From assembly GCF_900091495.1 (NCBI RefSeq), contig NZ_LT607413.1, positions 7,331,001-7,395,000 of the forward strand: a DNA stretch of 64,000 nucleotides, read 5' to 3'. The notes under the pieces were generated by a model. The model was not told the origin of the DNA and ran no database searches. It saw only the letters and a list, made by a program, of their open reading frames with translations. Below, piece by piece: positions 16,287 to 25,688 of this stretch. A program made the position numbers and the translations under genes. This DNA comes from Micromonospora echinospora. Lineage in GTDB: Bacteria; Actinomycetota; Actinomycetes; Mycobacteriales; Micromonosporaceae. Numbering within the stretch: the first letter of the stretch is position 1; the number at the start of each line of letters is the position of its first letter.

Positions 16287-18108
16287 CGGGTCGGACGTGA
16301 CAGGCCGTCGGCGTCCGGCGCCGATCAGCGACTACGGGCTGCTGGGGGACACCCGCACCGCTGCCCTCGTCGCCGGCGACGGCGGAATCGACTGGCTCTG
16401 CGTGCCCCGCTTCGACGGCGAGCCCCTGTTCGGCCGGCTGGTCGGCGGCCCGGACGCCGGAACGTACCGGGTGGGCCCGGCCCGGCCGGCAACGGTGGTC
16501 GAACGACGTTACCGGCAGCACACCGCCACACTGACGACGACGTGGGCGGTGGGCAGCGGTCGGCTCACCCTCACCGAGGGCATGGTGGCCGAGATCAGCG
16601 GACGCCTGCTGCCCACGACCCTGATCGTGCGGCGCCTGTCGGCCGCCGGCGCGGCGGTCGACGCCGTCGTCGAGTTCGACCCCCGCCTCGGCGCACGGCA
16701 CCGCCGTCCCCGGGTCGACCACCGTGGCCGGGCCCTGCTGTGCGAGTGGGGGGCGACCGCGGTCGCTCTGGGCAGCGCACCCCGACTCCCCATCGAACCC
16801 GGTCGGCCCACCCCGATCACGGTCCGGCCGGGCCACGCGGTCACCCTCGTCCTGGCGGTGGCCCACCGCGAACCGGTGATCCACGTCGAGCCGGCAGCCG
16901 CCTGGGAACTGCTGATCGAGGACGAGAGCCGATGGCGCACCTGGACCACCGGGATCGACAGTTCGCTGCCCTTCCGGGAGCACGTCGCACGAAGCCTGCT
17001 GACCCTGCGACTGATGACCTACTCGCCGTCGCAGGCGCCGGTGGCCGCACCCACGACCTCACTGCCGGAGGACCCCGGCGGGTCACGGAACTGGGACTAC
17101 CGCTATGTCTGGCCCCGGGACGCCAGCATCGGCGTCAGCGCCTTCCTGAGCGTCGGAAAACCCGACGAGGCCCACGGTTTCCTCGCCTGGCTGTTGCACG
17201 CCAGCCGGCTCCAGCGGCCGCGTCTGCCGGCGCTGTTCACCCTGCACGGCCGCCGCGTACCAGCGGAGCGGCCGGTGCCCGGCTGGCCCGGCTACCTCGG
17301 CAGCGCCCCGGTGCGGATCGGTAACGACGCCGCAGGCCAACACCAGCTCGACGGCTACGGCTGGGTGATCGACGCCACCTGGGCGTTCGCGCAGGCGGGG
17401 CAGCGCCTCTCCACCGAGACGTGGCGGGCGGTGCGCGGCTTCGCCGACCTGGTCGCCCGTCGCTGGCCGGAACCCGACGCCGGCATCTGGGAGATCCGCG
17501 CACCCGCCCAACACGTACATTCCAAGCTCATGGGCTGGCTCGCCCTGGACCGGGCCCTCCGCATCGCCGAGACCCATCCGCTCGCGGACCGCCAACGTCG
17601 ACGGTGGCGGCACGCACGGGACGCCGTCGCCGACGAGGTTCGCGCGCGCGGCTTCGACCCGGCGGCAGGCAGCTACGTCCGCAGCTACGACTCGGCCGAC
17701 CTGGACGCGGCCCTGCTCGTCCTGCCGCTGCTCGGCCTGGACGACATCGGATCGCCCCGGGTGCACGGCACCATCGACGCCATTCGGTCCCGGCTCTCCG
17801 CCGGCGGTCCCCTGCTCTACCGCTACCCGCCGGGGCGGGACGGGTTCCCCGGCACGGAGGGCGCGTTCCTGCCCTGCTCGTTCTGGCTCGTCCAGGCCCT
17901 CGCCCGCGTCGGACGCCGTCGCGAAGCGGTCGAGCTCTTCCAGGCGATGGTCGACCACGCCAGCCCACTCGGCCTCTACGCCGAAGAACTGGACCCGGCG
18001 ACCGGCGCCCACCTCGGCAACTACCCCCAGACGCTGACCCACGCGGCGCTCGTCCAGGCCGCGCTCGCCATTCGAGACGCCCCGACAACCGATCGCGGAT
18101 CCGCCTGA
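16279..18108 (+). CDS. GH15 family glucoamylase/trehalase-like enzyme
   Basis: A 609-residue cytoplasmic protein. The N-terminal ISDYGLLGDTRTAALVAGDG and IDWLCVPRFDGEPLFGRL are the signature of the bacterial two-domain GH15 enzymes, which include mycobacterial trehalase. The (alpha/alpha)6 barrel follows, with NWDYRYVWPRDASIGVSAF near residue 273 and DGYGWVIDATW near 357. EGAFLPCSFWLVQALARVGR lies near 530 and GNYPQTLTHAALVQAAL near 580. The start ATG at 16279 overlaps the membrane protein stop. Substrate could be trehalose or alpha-glucans; the sequence alone does not decide. Confidence 0.9.
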   Translation: MTDGSDVTGRRRPAPISDYGLLGDTRTAALVAGDGGIDWLCVPRFDGEPLFGRLVGGPDAGTYRVGPARPATVVERRYRQHTATLTTTWAVGSGRLTLTEGMVAEISGRLLPTTLIVRRLSAAGAAVDAVVEFDPRLGARHRRPRVDHRGRALLCEWGATAVALGSAPRLPIEPGRPTPITVRPGHAVTLVLAVAHREPVIHVEPAAAWELLIEDESRWRTWTTGIDSSLPFREHVARSLLTLRLMTYSPSQAPVAAPTTSLPEDPGGSRNWDYRYVWPRDASIGVSAFLSVGKPDEAHGFLAWLLHASRLQRPRLPALFTLHGRRVPAERPVPGWPGYLGSAPVRIGNDAAGQHQLDGYGWVIDATWAFAQAGQRLSTETWRAVRGFADLVARRWPEPDAGIWEIRAPAQHVHSKLMGWLALDRALRIAETHPLADRQRRRWRHARDAVADEVRARGFDPAAGSYVRSYDSADLDAALLVLPLLGLDDIGSPRVHGTIDAIRSRLSAGGPLLYRYPPGRDGFPGTEGAFLPCSFWLVQALARVGRRREAVELFQAMVDHASPLGLYAEELDPATGAHLGNYPQTLTHAALVQAALAIRDAPTTDRGSA

Positions 18109-18142
18109 GCGCATCGGCAGTCCGACTCCGGCTCGTCAAGAA

Positions 18143-18179
18143 CCGAGGCGGGGACGGGCCCGGCCCGTCCCCGCCTCGG
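18143..18179. terminator. Bidirectional transcription terminator
   Basis: A perfect 18-bp stem of CCGAGGCGGGGACGGGCC against its complement, centred on 18161. It lies between the convergent GH15 (ending 18108) and nuclease (ending 18197) genes. No U-run follows, as is usual in actinomycetes. Confidence 0.85.
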
Positions 18180-18196
18180 TGGCCCCGGTAAGGGAC

Positions 18197-19075
18197 CTAC
18201 GTCTGGATGGCGAACGTCGCCACGACGCCGTCGTGGTCGGACTTCGTGCCGCCGACGATGCTGTAGTCGGTCATCCACATGACCTGGTGCTCCGGCACGC
18301 GCTTCCAGAAGTAGACGTAGTCGATGTGCCGACCCGACGTGTGCGTTCCGGTGCCCTTCTCTCCGTAGAGGTTGTAGACGGAGCGCAGGTTCGGCAGGGA
18401 GTTGGCCTCGAAGACCTTCCACGGGAACTTCTCGTACCCGTACGCCCGGTCGGCGCTGAAGTCGATGTTGAAGTCGCCGCTGACGATGACCTGACCGTCG
18501 TCCTTCTTGCTGGCCGCCAGGTTCTTGATGTTCTGGATCTGCTCCTCGGCGCACCGGGTGCGCGGCAGGTCCTCCGGCCGGCCGTTGCTCTCGATGCTCG
18601 CGTTCAGGTGCGCGTTGACGTGGACGACGTTCCGGCCGCTCGCCTTGTGCCGGTAGCTGACCCAGTTGTTGTAGCGGGCGGGCGGCACCTCGCCCGGCCC
18701 GTTGGTGTCGCACACGAAGACGGACCCCTTGTCGACCACGTCGAACATGCTCTTCCTGGCCAACAGGGCTTCCTGCGCGGCGCTCGTCGGCTCCGGCGCG
18801 TAGTACCACCAGCCGTTCGCCGCGGCCCAGTCCTGCAGATAGTCCTTCCGCTCCCCCACCTCGTTGAGGCCGACCAGGTCCGCCTTCGAGGTGATCAGTT
18901 GCAGGTCGGCGACGAAGTCCGCCCGGCTGAGCCCGTGGTAGATGTTCAGCGTCGCCGCCTGGAAGACCGCGTTCGCCGCGGCAGCGGGTGGCGCCGGCAG
19001 CAGGCCGGTCACCAACGCGACCGCACTGACCAGCACGGCCGCGCCACGGGCCGACCATCGTCGTCCACTCTCCAT
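18197..19075 (-). CDS. Secreted endonuclease/exonuclease/phosphatase (EEP) family protein
   Basis: A 292-residue protein. The Sec signal is at about residues 1-35 (WSARGAAVLVSAVALVTGLLP, then PPAAAANA). EEP-fold motifs are in order: ATLNIYHG near 42, LVGLNEVGERK near 68, HVNAHLN near 155, VIVSGDFNIDF near 200, HIDYVYFW near 250, and the terminal SDHDGVVATF catalytic histidine. It resembles DNase I or sphingomyelinase-type exoenzymes. ATG at 19075 has GGAAGGGA upstream; a second in-frame ATG at 19096 has a poorer site. Substrate, DNA or phospholipid, is undecided. Confidence 0.9.
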   Translation of the reverse strand: MESGRRWSARGAAVLVSAVALVTGLLPAPPAAAANAVFQAATLNIYHGLSRADFVADLQLITSKADLVGLNEVGERKDYLQDWAAANGWWYYAPEPTSAAQEALLARKSMFDVVDKGSVFVCDTNGPGEVPPARYNNWVSYRHKASGRNVVHVNAHLNASIESNGRPEDLPRTRCAEEQIQNIKNLAASKKDDGQVIVSGDFNIDFSADRAYGYEKFPWKVFEANSLPNLRSVYNLYGEKGTGTHTSGRHIDYVYFWKRVPEHQVMWMTDYSIVGGTKSDHDGVVATFAIQT

Positions 19076-19162
19076 GGCAGTCCCTTCCAGTGACATGACG
19101 CCGACCTGAGCGCAGCCGGCGGAGAAAGTTGTCGCCGCGATGCTAGTCGATATCGAAGTTCG

Positions 19163-22066
19163 TCAGCGCAGGAAGATGGTTCCTCCCCATCCCGGACCAT
19201 GTGCTGCCGTCGTCGGGAACATCAATCCACTCGCGAAGCGGCCCGCGTTGATGTTCGTGAGGAGCCGCCCCTCGCCGTTGATCGAGACCAGGTCGGCACG
19301 GCCGTCCCCGCTCAGATCGGTCGGGTAGGGCAGCATGTTCGCGTGCCATCCCTGGCCCACCGACGTCCGGGGTCCCAAGCTGACCAGCCCGTTCGTCACA
19401 CCCTGGTTACGGAAGGCGGCGAGCGTCCCGTCCGCCAGCACGCCGAGCACGTCCGCAGGTCCGTCGCCGTCGAGGTCGACGACGTGCAGGGCCAGGTGAC
19501 CGGTCCAGCCCGCACCGACCCGTTGGCCGGCGGCGAACATTCCTCCGGTGAAGCTGCCGGTGTTCAGGTAGTGCCAGAGCGATCCATCGGACTTGACGGA
19601 CATCAGGTCGGCTCTTCCGTCACCGGTGAGATCGCCGACGAAGGGAAGCTCGGCGGCGCTCCACCCCTGCCCGACCTGGACGGCCGGACCCCAGGTGACC
19701 GCACCGTTGTGCATGCCGGTGTTGCGGAACGCCGTGAGCGTGCCGCCCGGGGACACCCCCAGCAGGTCGGCGCGCCCGTCGTCGTCGAGGTCGGCGAGGC
19801 GCACCGCCAACGTCCCCTGCCAGCCACTACCGACCTGGACGCCCGTAGCGAACATGCCACCCGTGAAGGACCCGGAGTTGCGGAACTGCACCAGGGCCCC
19901 GGCGCTGTTCACGGTGAGCAGGTCCGCGAGCCGGTCACCGTCGAGGTCACCGATGACGGGCAGCTGCGAGGTCGACCACCCCTGCCCGACCGTCTGGGTG
20001 GCGCCCAGCTCCGGCCAGTTCATCGTGGTACGCAGGTTCTCGTACGCGTTCAGCGTGCCGCTTCCCGTCACGGCCAGGACATCGGCGCGTCCGTCTCCGC
20101 TTAAGTCCACCCGGTCGACGCCCCGACGCAGCGCGAAGGTCACCAGGGGGTGGAGCACGCCGTGTGCCACCGACTCGGGGTGCGAGGCGATCGCGGGAAG
20201 CAGGTCACGAATTTCCCGGCGGAGACCGTTCGCCACGGTGGCCTGTCCGGCGCGCTCGGCGATCAGGAGGTCCACGGCGCGGGTGGCCGCGTCCACGAGG
20301 CGCACCGTCTGCTGGAGCCATGGTCGCGCCTGGGTCGTCAGGCTGGTCGGCATGGTCTGTAGGTCCGTGCTGGCCGTCTTGAGCGCGGAGAGCCTCTGTT
20401 TGAGCGCGGCGGCGGCGCTGTCCACCCCGTTTCCGGTGCGGAGGGCGTCGCGGAAGCTCCTGATGGCGTCGGCCAGCGCCACCGAGTCGGTGCGGTCGAT
20501 GACCGACGAGCGGTTGACCTCCGCGAAGGTTCGGAGCTGGCCGGCCTTCGCCCCACCGAGAGTCTCGATGGCGCGGGACCAGGAGTCCTCCGGCCGGTAC
20601 CGGGCCGGATTCCAGGCGAAGTCGGCGGCGGTGAGCAGGGGCAGCTGAGAGGGGCCCTGCTGGGTCATCTCGTTGAACAGGATTCCGGGCGCAGCCGAGA
20701 GCGCGGCCTCGCGCCCGACCAGCGGGCCCATCTGGAGCCGGTCCCAGACCTGGTCGTTGACCGGGAAGTTGTCCCAGATCGCGAGGCGGTGCCGGGGGAA
20801 GGCCAACTGCGCGTCGTCGAGGTTCTTCCTGGTGATGCTCGGCGACAGCACCTCGGGTCCGGTCCAGTAGACGCCCACCGCGGTGTCGAGCCGGTTGTCG
20901 AACTCGGTGCGGTAACTGCTGACCGCCGTCCCGGCGTACTCGCTGCTGACCGTGTACAGCTGGCCCATGCCGGTGCGGGCGCCGACGAACTGCGTCTGGA
21001 CGAAGTTCGTGACGTCGGCCTGCGCCCGGGCCCATGCCGTGACCCCGGTTCCGTACGTGTCACGGTCGGTCGCGCAGGAGAACGGCCGCGTCGGGAAGAC
21101 GTCGTCCCAGGCGATGACGAAGTGCCGGACTCCGATTCCGTACATCTGGTCGAGCCGGGAGAGCAGGGTGGCGCGCTCCGTGGCGGAGGAGTGGCAGATG
21201 CCGCTGGCCTGGTCCAGCGGCATCTCGGGGGAGATCCGGTACACGAACGCGACGTGCAGGCTGTGGGCCTTGGTGACGATCTCCCGCAGGTCGCCGAGTT
21301 CCGCCGCCGAGTAGGGGGTCCGCCAGTTGTTGCTTCCGCTGCCACCCGTGCGCGGGTCGGCTGCGGGGCCGTAGAAGAAGCGGTTCATCTTGTTGCGGGC
21401 GAGAACCTCCACCTGTTCCAGCCGGTCGGCTTTCGTCCAGAGGGCCACCCCTGGTGGTGGGGGGTTGGCCGAGTCCATACCGCCGCGGAACGAGAAGGCC
21501 GGCCAGTCCCTGATCGTGACCCGCGCGATCCGTGCGCCGGAGGAGTCCGGGGTCAGGAGCTGCCTCAGGGTCTGTGCGGCGTAGAAGGTGCCCGCCTTTC
21601 CGCCACCGGAGAGGACCACCCGCTGCCTGCCGCCGGAGTCCGTCCCGGTGGCCAGCAGATAACCCTGGCCCGGCAGGGCGCTCGGGGCGGGGACACCGAT
21701 CGCGGTCAGGGCCGCCGCGCTCGCGGGCGTCTCCTGCGCTCCCCCGACGTAGACGGTCGCCCCGCCGCCCGGATCGGCGCTGGTGAGGGTGACGCTCGTG
21801 TCGTGCGCGGTGAGAGCGGCCACCACGGCGTCGACAGCCGGCTGGTCCGCGGCCGTGCCGCGGACGATCGTCAGAGCGGCCGGCAGGTCGAGCGGAGTCC
21901 CGGTGACGGACAACTCCTGCGGCTGCGGATTGAGGGCCGGGGTGGCTGATGCGCCACCGGCCGTGGACGTCGAGCCCAGCAGCCCGACCGTGCCGACAAG
22001 CGAGGCGAGGACGCAGCCGGCCAGTGCACGTGGGAAGCGCCAACGTCTCCGAAGGCCGTTTCGCAT
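19163..22066 (-). CDS. Secreted GH84 beta-N-acetylglucosaminidase-like enzyme with FG-GAP repeats
   Basis: A 967-residue exported protein. Signal peptide is about residues 1-40. A GH20b-like domain starts at NPQPQELSV. The GH84 catalytic barrel spans about 185-480, with the paired catalytic acids in IAWDDVF (Asp321, Asp322). A helical domain covers about 480-640. At least five FG-GAP/VCBS-like repeats of the DLDGDGRADLL type fill 650-967 and resemble calcium-binding propeller blades. GH84 enzymes remove N-acetylglucosamine from glycans or act as hyaluronidases. The AGGAG Shine-Dalgarno lies 9 bases before the ATG. The propeller may anchor the enzyme to a polymer or the cell surface. Confidence 0.92.
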   Translation of the reverse strand: MRNGLRRRWRFPRALAGCVLASLVGTVGLLGSTSTAGGASATPALNPQPQELSVTGTPLDLPAALTIVRGTAADQPAVDAVVAALTAHDTSVTLTSADPGGGATVYVGGAQETPASAAALTAIGVPAPSALPGQGYLLATGTDSGGRQRVVLSGGGKAGTFYAAQTLRQLLTPDSSGARIARVTIRDWPAFSFRGGMDSANPPPPGVALWTKADRLEQVEVLARNKMNRFFYGPAADPRTGGSGSNNWRTPYSAAELGDLREIVTKAHSLHVAFVYRISPEMPLDQASGICHSSATERATLLSRLDQMYGIGVRHFVIAWDDVFPTRPFSCATDRDTYGTGVTAWARAQADVTNFVQTQFVGARTGMGQLYTVSSEYAGTAVSSYRTEFDNRLDTAVGVYWTGPEVLSPSITRKNLDDAQLAFPRHRLAIWDNFPVNDQVWDRLQMGPLVGREAALSAAPGILFNEMTQQGPSQLPLLTAADFAWNPARYRPEDSWSRAIETLGGAKAGQLRTFAEVNRSSVIDRTDSVALADAIRSFRDALRTGNGVDSAAAALKQRLSALKTASTDLQTMPTSLTTQARPWLQQTVRLVDAATRAVDLLIAERAGQATVANGLRREIRDLLPAIASHPESVAHGVLHPLVTFALRRGVDRVDLSGDGRADVLAVTGSGTLNAYENLRTTMNWPELGATQTVGQGWSTSQLPVIGDLDGDRLADLLTVNSAGALVQFRNSGSFTGGMFATGVQVGSGWQGTLAVRLADLDDDGRADLLGVSPGGTLTAFRNTGMHNGAVTWGPAVQVGQGWSAAELPFVGDLTGDGRADLMSVKSDGSLWHYLNTGSFTGGMFAAGQRVGAGWTGHLALHVVDLDGDGPADVLGVLADGTLAAFRNQGVTNGLVSLGPRTSVGQGWHANMLPYPTDLSGDGRADLVSINGEGRLLTNINAGRFASGLMFPTTAAHGPGWGGTIFLR

Positions 22067-22316
22067 GGACTCACTCCTAGAACGTGAGGATCATGACCGG
22101 AGCCGTGGCACGCGGTGGGCACACGACGGCTTTCGGAGATACTGGGCTAGACCACACAGCTTCGTCAATGGCCCCGACCGAGCCGGCAGTCATGATCTTG
22201 ATGGGGAGCGAGTGGGTGGCGTACGTACGGCCGCTTGCCGGTCCCGCTGCCACGGCACAGAGCCGGGCTCGTCCGCCCAGCCCTGGCCGCTTCCCCAGGT
22301 GCGTCATCATGTACCG

Positions 22317-25300
22317 ATGCCGCACCGCCTGTCCTATGCCGACGCCGTCCGGATCCTGGGTGGCTCCGGACCGCTCGCGAAGGCCGTCGACAACCTGCTC
22401 GGCGGCGCGCTCACCGTAGCGACCGCGGGCGGCAGCGATCTCGCGATCAGCCTCTTCGACGCCAAGACCGAGGTGGTCCGGCTCGGCGGCGTGGTCACGG
22501 CCAAGATCAGTGATTCCGTACGCGGACTGGGGCGCCACGACCGCAGCGAGCGACTCCAGGCCGCGCACGCCGTCCTGGTGGTCACCGCGTTCTTCGAGGA
22601 GCTCGACGTCTGCCTGACCACGGCAGGCTTCCGTGATCCCGGTTTCACCCGGGGGGACCAGCTCGCGTTCGCCGCTGACCGGGGTGAGGGGACGCTGGTC
22701 GACCGCTTCCTGCGCACGCCGGTCCCGCTACCGACGCCCGACCTCCCGTATGCGAGCCTCCTGACCGCCCTGGAGGCCTGGTACGCCAAAGAGTCGACCC
22801 GCATGAGCCACCATCTCACCGGGCTGGCCGTCTGGGACCGGGCCGACGAGCGCGCCCGTCGCAGGCTGGCCGACCTGCTCGACCGGCGGCTGCCCGGTGC
22901 GGCCGTCGCCCGCTACGACGAGATCCATCGCCGCCTCGCCGAGGAGATCCCCGAGTTCGCGTTCTGGGCCGACCGCCTCGAGGCGCGTGCCACCGCCCGG
23001 GGCCTGGAACGTCTCGAGGCGCTGCTGCTGCGGGCCGGCTCGGGGCGCGACCCGGGCCTCCACCGGGCCGCGCTGTCCCGCTCCTATCGCGCCGAACTCG
23101 ACCGTCCCGTTCTCGGCGGCGACACGCAGGGCCTGCTCCTGCCGACGCTCGGAGCCGCGTACCTCGATCCGCGCTTTCGGGTCCGGGCGGCCGATCCGGA
23201 CGCACGTCCCGCAGACGACCAGTGGTGGGCCGGCGCCGACGTGCGCGACGACTTCGCCGACTTCCTCGCCGCCCACCTGACCACGCCCCAGGCCACCGAG
23301 GCTCCGATGCTGCTGCTCGGCCAGCCGGGCGCCGGGAAGTCCTCGCTGACCCGGATCCTCGCCGCCCGCCTGCCCGCCGGCGATTTCTTCGTCTGCCGGG
23401 TCCCGCTGCGCGAGGTGCCCGCCGAAGCCGAGATCCAGGGCCAGGTCGAACGGGCCCTGCGCCTCGCGATCGGCGAGACGGTGTCCTGGGCAGAGCTTTC
23501 CCGCGACGCCAAGGGCGCCCTGCCGGTCATCCTCCTCGACGGCTTCGACGAACTCCTACAGGCCACCGGCCTGCACCAGTCCGACTACCTGCACCGGGTC
23601 GCCCGGTTCCAGCAGCGGGAGGCAGCGTTGGGCCGCCCGGTCGCGGTCATGGTCACCACCCGGACCGCCGTCGCGGACCGCGCCCGCCTGCCCGTCGGTG
23701 CCCTCGCCGTGCGCCTCGAGCCGTTCGACGAGGTCCAGATCGAACGCTGGCTGACCGTCTGGAACGAGACCGGTCAGCTCGCCAGACCCCTGACGCCGGA
23801 TGCGGTCCTCCGCTTCCGGCACCTCGCCGAACAGCCGTTACTGCTGCTCATGCTCGCCCTCTACGATGCCGCTGGCAACGCTCTCCAGGACGACGCCGCA
23901 GCCCTCGACGACGGTCAGCTCTACGAACGGCTGCTGGCCTCCTTCGCCGAGCGTGAGGTGCGCCGGGTACACCCGGGACAGCCCGAACCGGCCGTGCCGG
24001 GGCTGGTCGAGCAGGAGCTCCTGCGCCTGTCGGTGGTCGCCTTCGCGATGTTCCACCGCCTGCGCCTGTGGGTCACCGAGCGCGAGCTGGACGACGACCT
24101 CACCAGCCTCGGCATCGCCCCGACGCACCCGGGCCGCACCGAGGCCTTCCGCAGCCCGCTCACCGCCGGTCAGGAGATGGTCGGGCGCTTCTTCTTCATC
24201 CAGCGCGCCCAGGCCGTCCAGGACGACCAGACCCGGCAGACGTACGAGTTCCTGCACGCGACCTTCGGCGAATACCTCGTGTCCCGGCTCGTCGTACAGG
24301 CCGTTCGCGACACCGAGGCGCGCGAGTCGGCGAGCACGCTGGCCCTGCGCATGGGCCCGTCGAACGACGACGACCTGCTGCGGTCCCTGCTCGGCGTCAC
24401 GCCGCTGACCGCCCGCGCCACGGTCCTGCCGTTCATCGCCGGTCTGCTCGACGGCCCCGACCGCGAACGTATCCGGGCCTGGTTGACCGGTCGCACCGCC
24501 CAGGCCATGACCCGCCCGCAGTACGCCGAGAGCCGCTACCGCCCCGTCGACAAGCGCATCGACCACTGGATGGCCACCTACTCGTTCAACCTCTTCCTGC
24601 TGACCCTGGCCTGCGGCGGTGAACTGCGGGCGTCGGACCTGTTCACCCGCACCAACGATCCGGCGACCTGGCTGCGCAACTCGGCTCTGCAGTGGCAGGC
24701 CGCCGTGCCGGGTGGCATGTGGATGGACGCCATGGAGGTCCTCAAGGTCACCCGCACCTGGCACGACGGCCGCCGCGACATCGTCGTCGAACACGCGCGC
24801 GGCTGGACGGCCGACCTCCCGGATCCGACAGACGTGTACTGGATCAACGGGCTCAGACCCGGCGAGAGCCGCGACGCGGTCTTCAGGGCCGCCTTCGAGA
24901 TACCGCCCGCGCTCCGGTCCATGCACCTGAGCAGCCGCCTGAGCGACGACACGCTGCTGCACGCCCTGGAACCGTTGATCCGACGGATACCTGCGGCGCT
25001 GAACCGGTTCGCGCAGCGGGGAGATGGCAGCCACCTCTCGGTCGCGCACACCCTCGTCCGGATGTGGCTGGCGGTCTCGCTGCACGCCCCCGCCGAGGAA
25101 CTGGTCGCCGCCTGCGATGACGCCGCCTACGCCGTGGCGGACCTGGCCCTGTCGGGCGAAAGGACCACGTCGGCGATCAGGGACGCCACGGAGATGGTGC
25201 TGGGCACCATGCGCGCCGAAGCGCACCGCCTGCCGCCGGAGAGGGTCTGCGAGATCGTCCATCGGCAGCTCGACGAGGGATGGATGACTGTGCGCGCGGC

Positions 25301-25613
25301 CGCCAGCGCGATTCACTGCCTCGTGGCGTCAAGGGCCACCGAAGACTGGTACGGAGCCTTGCTCACCTCGGACCTCATCCGGGAACACGCACATGGCATC
25401 GACGTCCGCGCGCTCGTCACGGCGCTACGTGCGCTGGCCGGTAGCAGGGAACCCGAGGCTGAGAATCTCCTCCCCCGCTTGGCCACAGCCCTGACCGAGG
25501 CCGGACGCCAACCGGACCTCGAACGCGCGGCCCCGGACCTCGCCGAGGCCGTGTTCGCCCGGCCGCACCACACCACGTCAGATCAGGAATCCGCTACGGA
25601 GAACGGCGGATAG
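22317..25613 (+). CDS. NACHT (STAND) ATPase with N-terminal helical domain
   Basis: A 1098-residue signal-transduction ATPase. Residues 1-150 are helical (LSYADAVRILGGSG start) and match the NACHT N-terminal helical domains found in actinobacterial conflict proteins. The NACHT module has Walker A LLGQPGAGKSSLT at 333-345 and Walker B PVILLDGFDELL at 403-414. A winged-helix and long C-terminal helical array continue to the end. The start ATG at 22317 has no Shine-Dalgarno and may be leaderless; the frame is open upstream to 21783. One TTA codon at 23838 implies dependence on the rare leucyl-tRNA. Such proteins act in antiphage defence or as regulators. The membrane RCK protein 75 bp downstream could be its partner. 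Confidence 0.85.
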   Translation: MPHRLSYADAVRILGGSGPLAKAVDNLLGGALTVATAGGSDLAISLFDAKTEVVRLGGVVTAKISDSVRGLGRHDRSERLQAAHAVLVVTAFFEELDVCLTTAGFRDPGFTRGDQLAFAADRGEGTLVDRFLRTPVPLPTPDLPYASLLTALEAWYAKESTRMSHHLTGLAVWDRADERARRRLADLLDRRLPGAAVARYDEIHRRLAEEIPEFAFWADRLEARATARGLERLEALLLRAGSGRDPGLHRAALSRSYRAELDRPVLGGDTQGLLLPTLGAAYLDPRFRVRAADPDARPADDQWWAGADVRDDFADFLAAHLTTPQATEAPMLLLGQPGAGKSSLTRILAARLPAGDFFVCRVPLREVPAEAEIQGQVERALRLAIGETVSWAELSRDAKGALPVILLDGFDELLQATGLHQSDYLHRVARFQQREAALGRPVAVMVTTRTAVADRARLPVGALAVRLEPFDEVQIERWLTVWNETGQLARPLTPDAVLRFRHLAEQPLLLLMLALYDAAGNALQDDAAALDDGQLYERLLASFAEREVRRVHPGQPEPAVPGLVEQELLRLSVVAFAMFHRLRLWVTERELDDDLTSLGIAPTHPGRTEAFRSPLTAGQEMVGRFFFIQRAQAVQDDQTRQTYEFLHATFGEYLVSRLVVQAVRDTEARESASTLALRMGPSNDDDLLRSLLGVTPLTARATVLPFIAGLLDGPDRERIRAWLTGRTAQAMTRPQYAESRYRPVDKRIDHWMATYSFNLFLLTLACGGELRASDLFTRTNDPATWLRNSALQWQAAVPGGMWMDAMEVLKVTRTWHDGRRDIVVEHARGWTADLPDPTDVYWINGLRPGESRDAVFRAAFEIPPALRSMHLSSRLSDDTLLHALEPLIRRIPAALNRFAQRGDGSHLSVAHTLVRMWLAVSLHAPAEELVAACDDAAYAVADLALSGERTTSAIRDATEMVLGTMRAEAHRLPPERVCEIVHRQLDEGWMTVRAAASAIHCLVASRATEDWYGALLTSDLIREHAHGIDVRALVTALRALAGSREPEAENLLPRLATALTEAGRQPDLERAAPDLAEAVFARPHHTTSDQESATENGG

Positions 25614-25688
25614 AACTCCCCAACCCGATGTGTGCGGCGACCGACCGCCACCTCCGATCGTGTTGCCTCTGTCGCTTAGGGTGACTCC

